Assembly: GCA_934643185.1 (NCBI GenBank)
Contig: CAKUBN010000024.1
Span: 1 to 31,635 of the forward strand
Direction of reading: 5' to 3'
DNA from: an uncultured Eubacteriales bacterium
GTDB lineage: Bacteria; Bacillota; Clostridia; Oscillospirales; Acutalibacteraceae
Length of the DNA: 31,635 bases
The notes under the pieces are model-generated. The model did not search any database. It saw only the letters and a list, made by a program, of their open reading frames with translations, and was not told the origin of the DNA. A program made the translations under genes and the position numbers. Below, one piece after another: positions 29,382-31,635 of this stretch; the stretch's first letter is position 1, and every line of letters begins with the position of its first letter.

Positions 29382-31520
29382 ATGGATTTGATTCAAATTG
29401 ACGAAAACGGGCTGCATCTCGTTTTTGAAAAGACGGAAGATTTCGGCTGCAAGCTGCTGCACTTCTCTGCGCTCCCCTTTGACGAGCGCAGTCTGCTGCA
29501 CGTGCACGACCGCGAGACGGGCGGCTTGCGCCTGAACACCGAGCGATACAATCTCTTGGAAATTATGATTTCCGGGCAGAACCGACCGGGCGAGCGCCAC
29601 GGCAACAAATACATTTCCACAAGCCCCGGCGACCGCATGAAGCTCGTTTATTTTGCGGACAAGCACAACGAGTTCGGCCGCAAGCTGGAAATCCACATGG
29701 AAGATAAGATCTGCGGTATTGAAACGATTTCGCACATGCAGTTTTATAACGGCGTTCAGGCTGTACGCTGCTGGACGGACGTGAAAAATGTCGGAACAGA
29801 GCCGCAGGGGCTGGAATACGTTTCTTCCTTTGCCCTCACCGGCATCGAAAAAGAGGGTATGCTTTCGACCGACGACAAAATGCGCGTCTGGTACCCGCAC
29901 AACGGCTGGCAGCGCGAAATGCAGTGGGAAAGCTACACCTTCCCGCAGCTCGGTCTCGCCCGCTGCCAGCCCGAGGAAATTCAGCGCTCCTCTAAGGTGA
30001 TCGGTGCGACGAACATCGGCAACTGGTCTACAAAGGAATACCTGCCGATGGGACTGCTTGAAAACACGGAAACGGGCTCCAATTTATTCTGGCAGATCGA
30101 GCACAACGGCTCGTGGCACTGGGAGATCAGCGACCAGATGGGCAACTTCTACATTCAGTTAAGCGGCCCGACGGAAACGGAATCGCACTGGTGGAAGAAT
30201 TTGCAGCCGGGCGAAACATTCACGACAGTGCCGGTGTGCGTAGGCTCCACGCTCGGCAAATTTGATGACGCCATGGGCGAGCTGACGAAGTACCGCCGCA
30301 TGGTTCGCCGCAAAAATGCGGACAACGAGAAGCTGTGCGTCATTTTCAACGACTACATGAACTGCCTGTGGGGCAACCCGACGACGGCGAAAGAACTGCC
30401 GCTCATCGACGCGGCGCACAAGGCGGGCTGCGAATACTTCTGCGTGGACGCAGGCTGGTACGCGGACGGCTTCTGGTGGGACAACGTGGGCGAATGGCTG
30501 CCGAGTAAGGAACGTTTTCCAAACGGCCTTGAGGAAGTGATGGACTACATCCGCTCGAAAGGCATGATCCCGGGCGTGTGGCTCGAAATTGAAGTAATGG
30601 GCATTTGCTGCCCGAAGGCCGCACGCGTACACCCGGACTGGTTCTTCACACGCCACGGCAAAAAGGTGCACGACCGCAGCCGCTGGCAGCTCGATTTCCG
30701 CAACCCGGAGGTTGTGGAACACGCAAATGAGGTCGTTGACCGCCTTGTGCGCGACTACCACGTGGGCTACATCAAGATGGATTACAACATTGAGCCGGGC
30801 ATCGGCACGGAATTAAACGCCGACAGTGTGGGCGACGGTTTACTCGGGCATGAGCGCGCATATCTCGCTTGGCTCGATTCCGTCTTTGCCCGCTACCCCG
30901 ACCTTGTGATTGAAAACTGTTCCTCGGGCGGCATGCGCATCGACTACGCGATGCTCTCGCGCCACAGCATTCAGTCTACGAGCGACCAGGAGGACTACCT
31001 GCGCTATGCGTCCATTGCGGCGAACGCGCCCTCGGGTCTGACGCCGGAGCAGAGCGCCATTTGGAGCTACCCGATGAAGGGCGGCGGACGCGAGGAAGCC
31101 GTATTTAACATGTGCAATGCACTGATGCAGCGCATCCACCAGAGCGGTCATTTGGCGGAAATTCCCGAGGAAGACTTCACGCTCGTCAAGGAAGCGCTCG
31201 ATTATTACAAGACAATCCGCGGCGACATCAAGCGCGCGCTGCCGTTCTGGCCGCTCGGTACGTCGCACTTTGCGGACACGTGGGTCTCGCTGGGCCTTAA
31301 AACCGCGCACAAAGCGTACATCACCGTGTGGAGACGCGGCGCGCCGGACGGCCGCTGCACGCTGCCCGTGGATTTCCTGCGCGGCAACGAGCACGTGCAC
31401 GTGCGCTGCGCATACCCCGCAAACCACAACACGAAATGCGCATGGAACCCGGAAAAGGGCACGCTGACGGTAGATCTCCCCGCCCCCATCTGCGCGAGAA
31501 TTTTTGAGCTGGAATATTAA
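29382..31520 (+). CDS. Alpha-galactosidase, glycoside hydrolase family 36
   Basis: The 712-residue enzyme has the GH36 layout: an N-terminal beta-sandwich (about 1-290), a TIM barrel and a C-terminal beta domain. The nucleophile Asp is in YIKMDYNIE near 466 and the acid Asp in QSTSDQED near 534. The FCVDAGWYADG and ENCSSGGMRID signatures are present. There is no signal peptide, so it acts on imported raffinose- or melibiose-type sugars. I chose the ATG at 29382 with GGAAAGG upstream; the longer frame runs into the regulator gene. Confidence 0.93.
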   Translation: MDLIQIDENGLHLVFEKTEDFGCKLLHFSALPFDERSLLHVHDRETGGLRLNTERYNLLEIMISGQNRPGERHGNKYISTSPGDRMKLVYFADKHNEFGRKLEIHMEDKICGIETISHMQFYNGVQAVRCWTDVKNVGTEPQGLEYVSSFALTGIEKEGMLSTDDKMRVWYPHNGWQREMQWESYTFPQLGLARCQPEEIQRSSKVIGATNIGNWSTKEYLPMGLLENTETGSNLFWQIEHNGSWHWEISDQMGNFYIQLSGPTETESHWWKNLQPGETFTTVPVCVGSTLGKFDDAMGELTKYRRMVRRKNADNEKLCVIFNDYMNCLWGNPTTAKELPLIDAAHKAGCEYFCVDAGWYADGFWWDNVGEWLPSKERFPNGLEEVMDYIRSKGMIPGVWLEIEVMGICCPKAARVHPDWFFTRHGKKVHDRSRWQLDFRNPEVVEHANEVVDRLVRDYHVGYIKMDYNIEPGIGTELNADSVGDGLLGHERAYLAWLDSVFARYPDLVIENCSSGGMRIDYAMLSRHSIQSTSDQEDYLRYASIAANAPSGLTPEQSAIWSYPMKGGGREEAVFNMCNALMQRIHQSGHLAEIPEEDFTLVKEALDYYKTIRGDIKRALPFWPLGTSHFADTWVSLGLKTAHKAYITVWRRGAPDGRCTLPVDFLRGNEHVHVRCAYPANHNTKCAWNPEKGTLTVDLPAPICARIFELEY

Positions 31521-31560
31521 AATTTAGGATTTAAGCGAAAAAATCGCCCGCAGGCCGGAA

Positions 31561-31635
31561 TGATACGTACCCCAAATTCTGGACACCAACACAAAATTGA
31601 ATAATCAAAAATTCGACATGGATGTTTCCCTGAAT
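31561..31635 (+). mobile_element. Possible left end of an IS3-type insertion sequence
   Basis: From 31561 the sequence TGATACGTACCCCAAATTCT, followed by GGACACC, resembles the terminal inverted repeat of IS3/IS150-type elements (TG, then a CCCC-AAA core, then TGGACA). An ATG with GATGTTTCCCTGAAT starts about 56 bp inside. The window ends before a transposase can be judged, so this is a pattern match only. Confidence 0.3.

Overview
The window looks like a chromosomal segment of a GC-rich, spore-forming, saccharolytic Firmicute, most likely a gut Oscillospirales/Ruminococcaceae-type Clostridium relative. The clues are SpoIIE, a T-box leader, LexA boxes of the Bacillus/Clostridium type, GGAGG ribosome sites, sigma-A promoters with 16-17 bp spacers, and intracellular GH29, GH36 and GH77 enzymes. 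The genus is inference.

Region 1 (about 1-10,700) is a compact minus-strand, phage-derived cluster: terS, terL, PBSX-type portal, prohead protease, HK97-fold capsid, two connectors, a tail-completion-like fusion, a 29-residue peptide, a LysM baseplate protein, hub, spike, gp25-like wedge, baseplate J, DUF2313 wedge and a short fibre. All frames are open and tightly coupled, yet sheath, a clear tube, tape measure, lysis, replication, repressor and integrase genes are absent. TerS seems to lack its N-terminal DNA-binding domain. Inverted ATGATAT/hairpin modules flank the cluster, and the convergent host genes on either side end in the same multi-hairpin 3' element.

Region 2 (10,978-18,400) holds a pyridoxal/pyridoxamine kinase, divergent from a small membrane peptide followed by metG, tatD and an internally deleted TatD-linked radical SAM gene. 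An alpha-L-fucosidase and a 4-alpha-glucanotransferase follow on the minus strand. Region 3 (18,487-25,243) holds spoIIE, a Trp-type T-box leader driving an aminotransferase and trpS, and a membrane-anchored DHHW/SGNH-type protein whose promoter is followed at once by a terminator.

Region 4 (25,245-31,635) starts with two convergent copies of the 3' multi-hairpin element. Then come a PadR regulator with a membrane partner, a divergent secreted protein, a CpXC protein, an acidic protein, a two-gene operon with two LexA-like boxes encoding an Xpf/sigma-region-4-like factor, a GH36 alpha-galactosidase, and possibly the end of an IS3-type insertion sequence.

The most exciting link is that a 36-bp array of four GGACAT units at exact 10-bp spacing lies upstream of both terS and the LexA-box operon, in the same orientation relative to the gene and matching at 35 of 36 bases. 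I propose an SOS-switched, split, reduced phage-derived particle (PBSX-like or gene-transfer-agent-like) whose sigma-like activator sits 18 kb from the structural genes. This is a hypothesis from sequence reading; no search was run.
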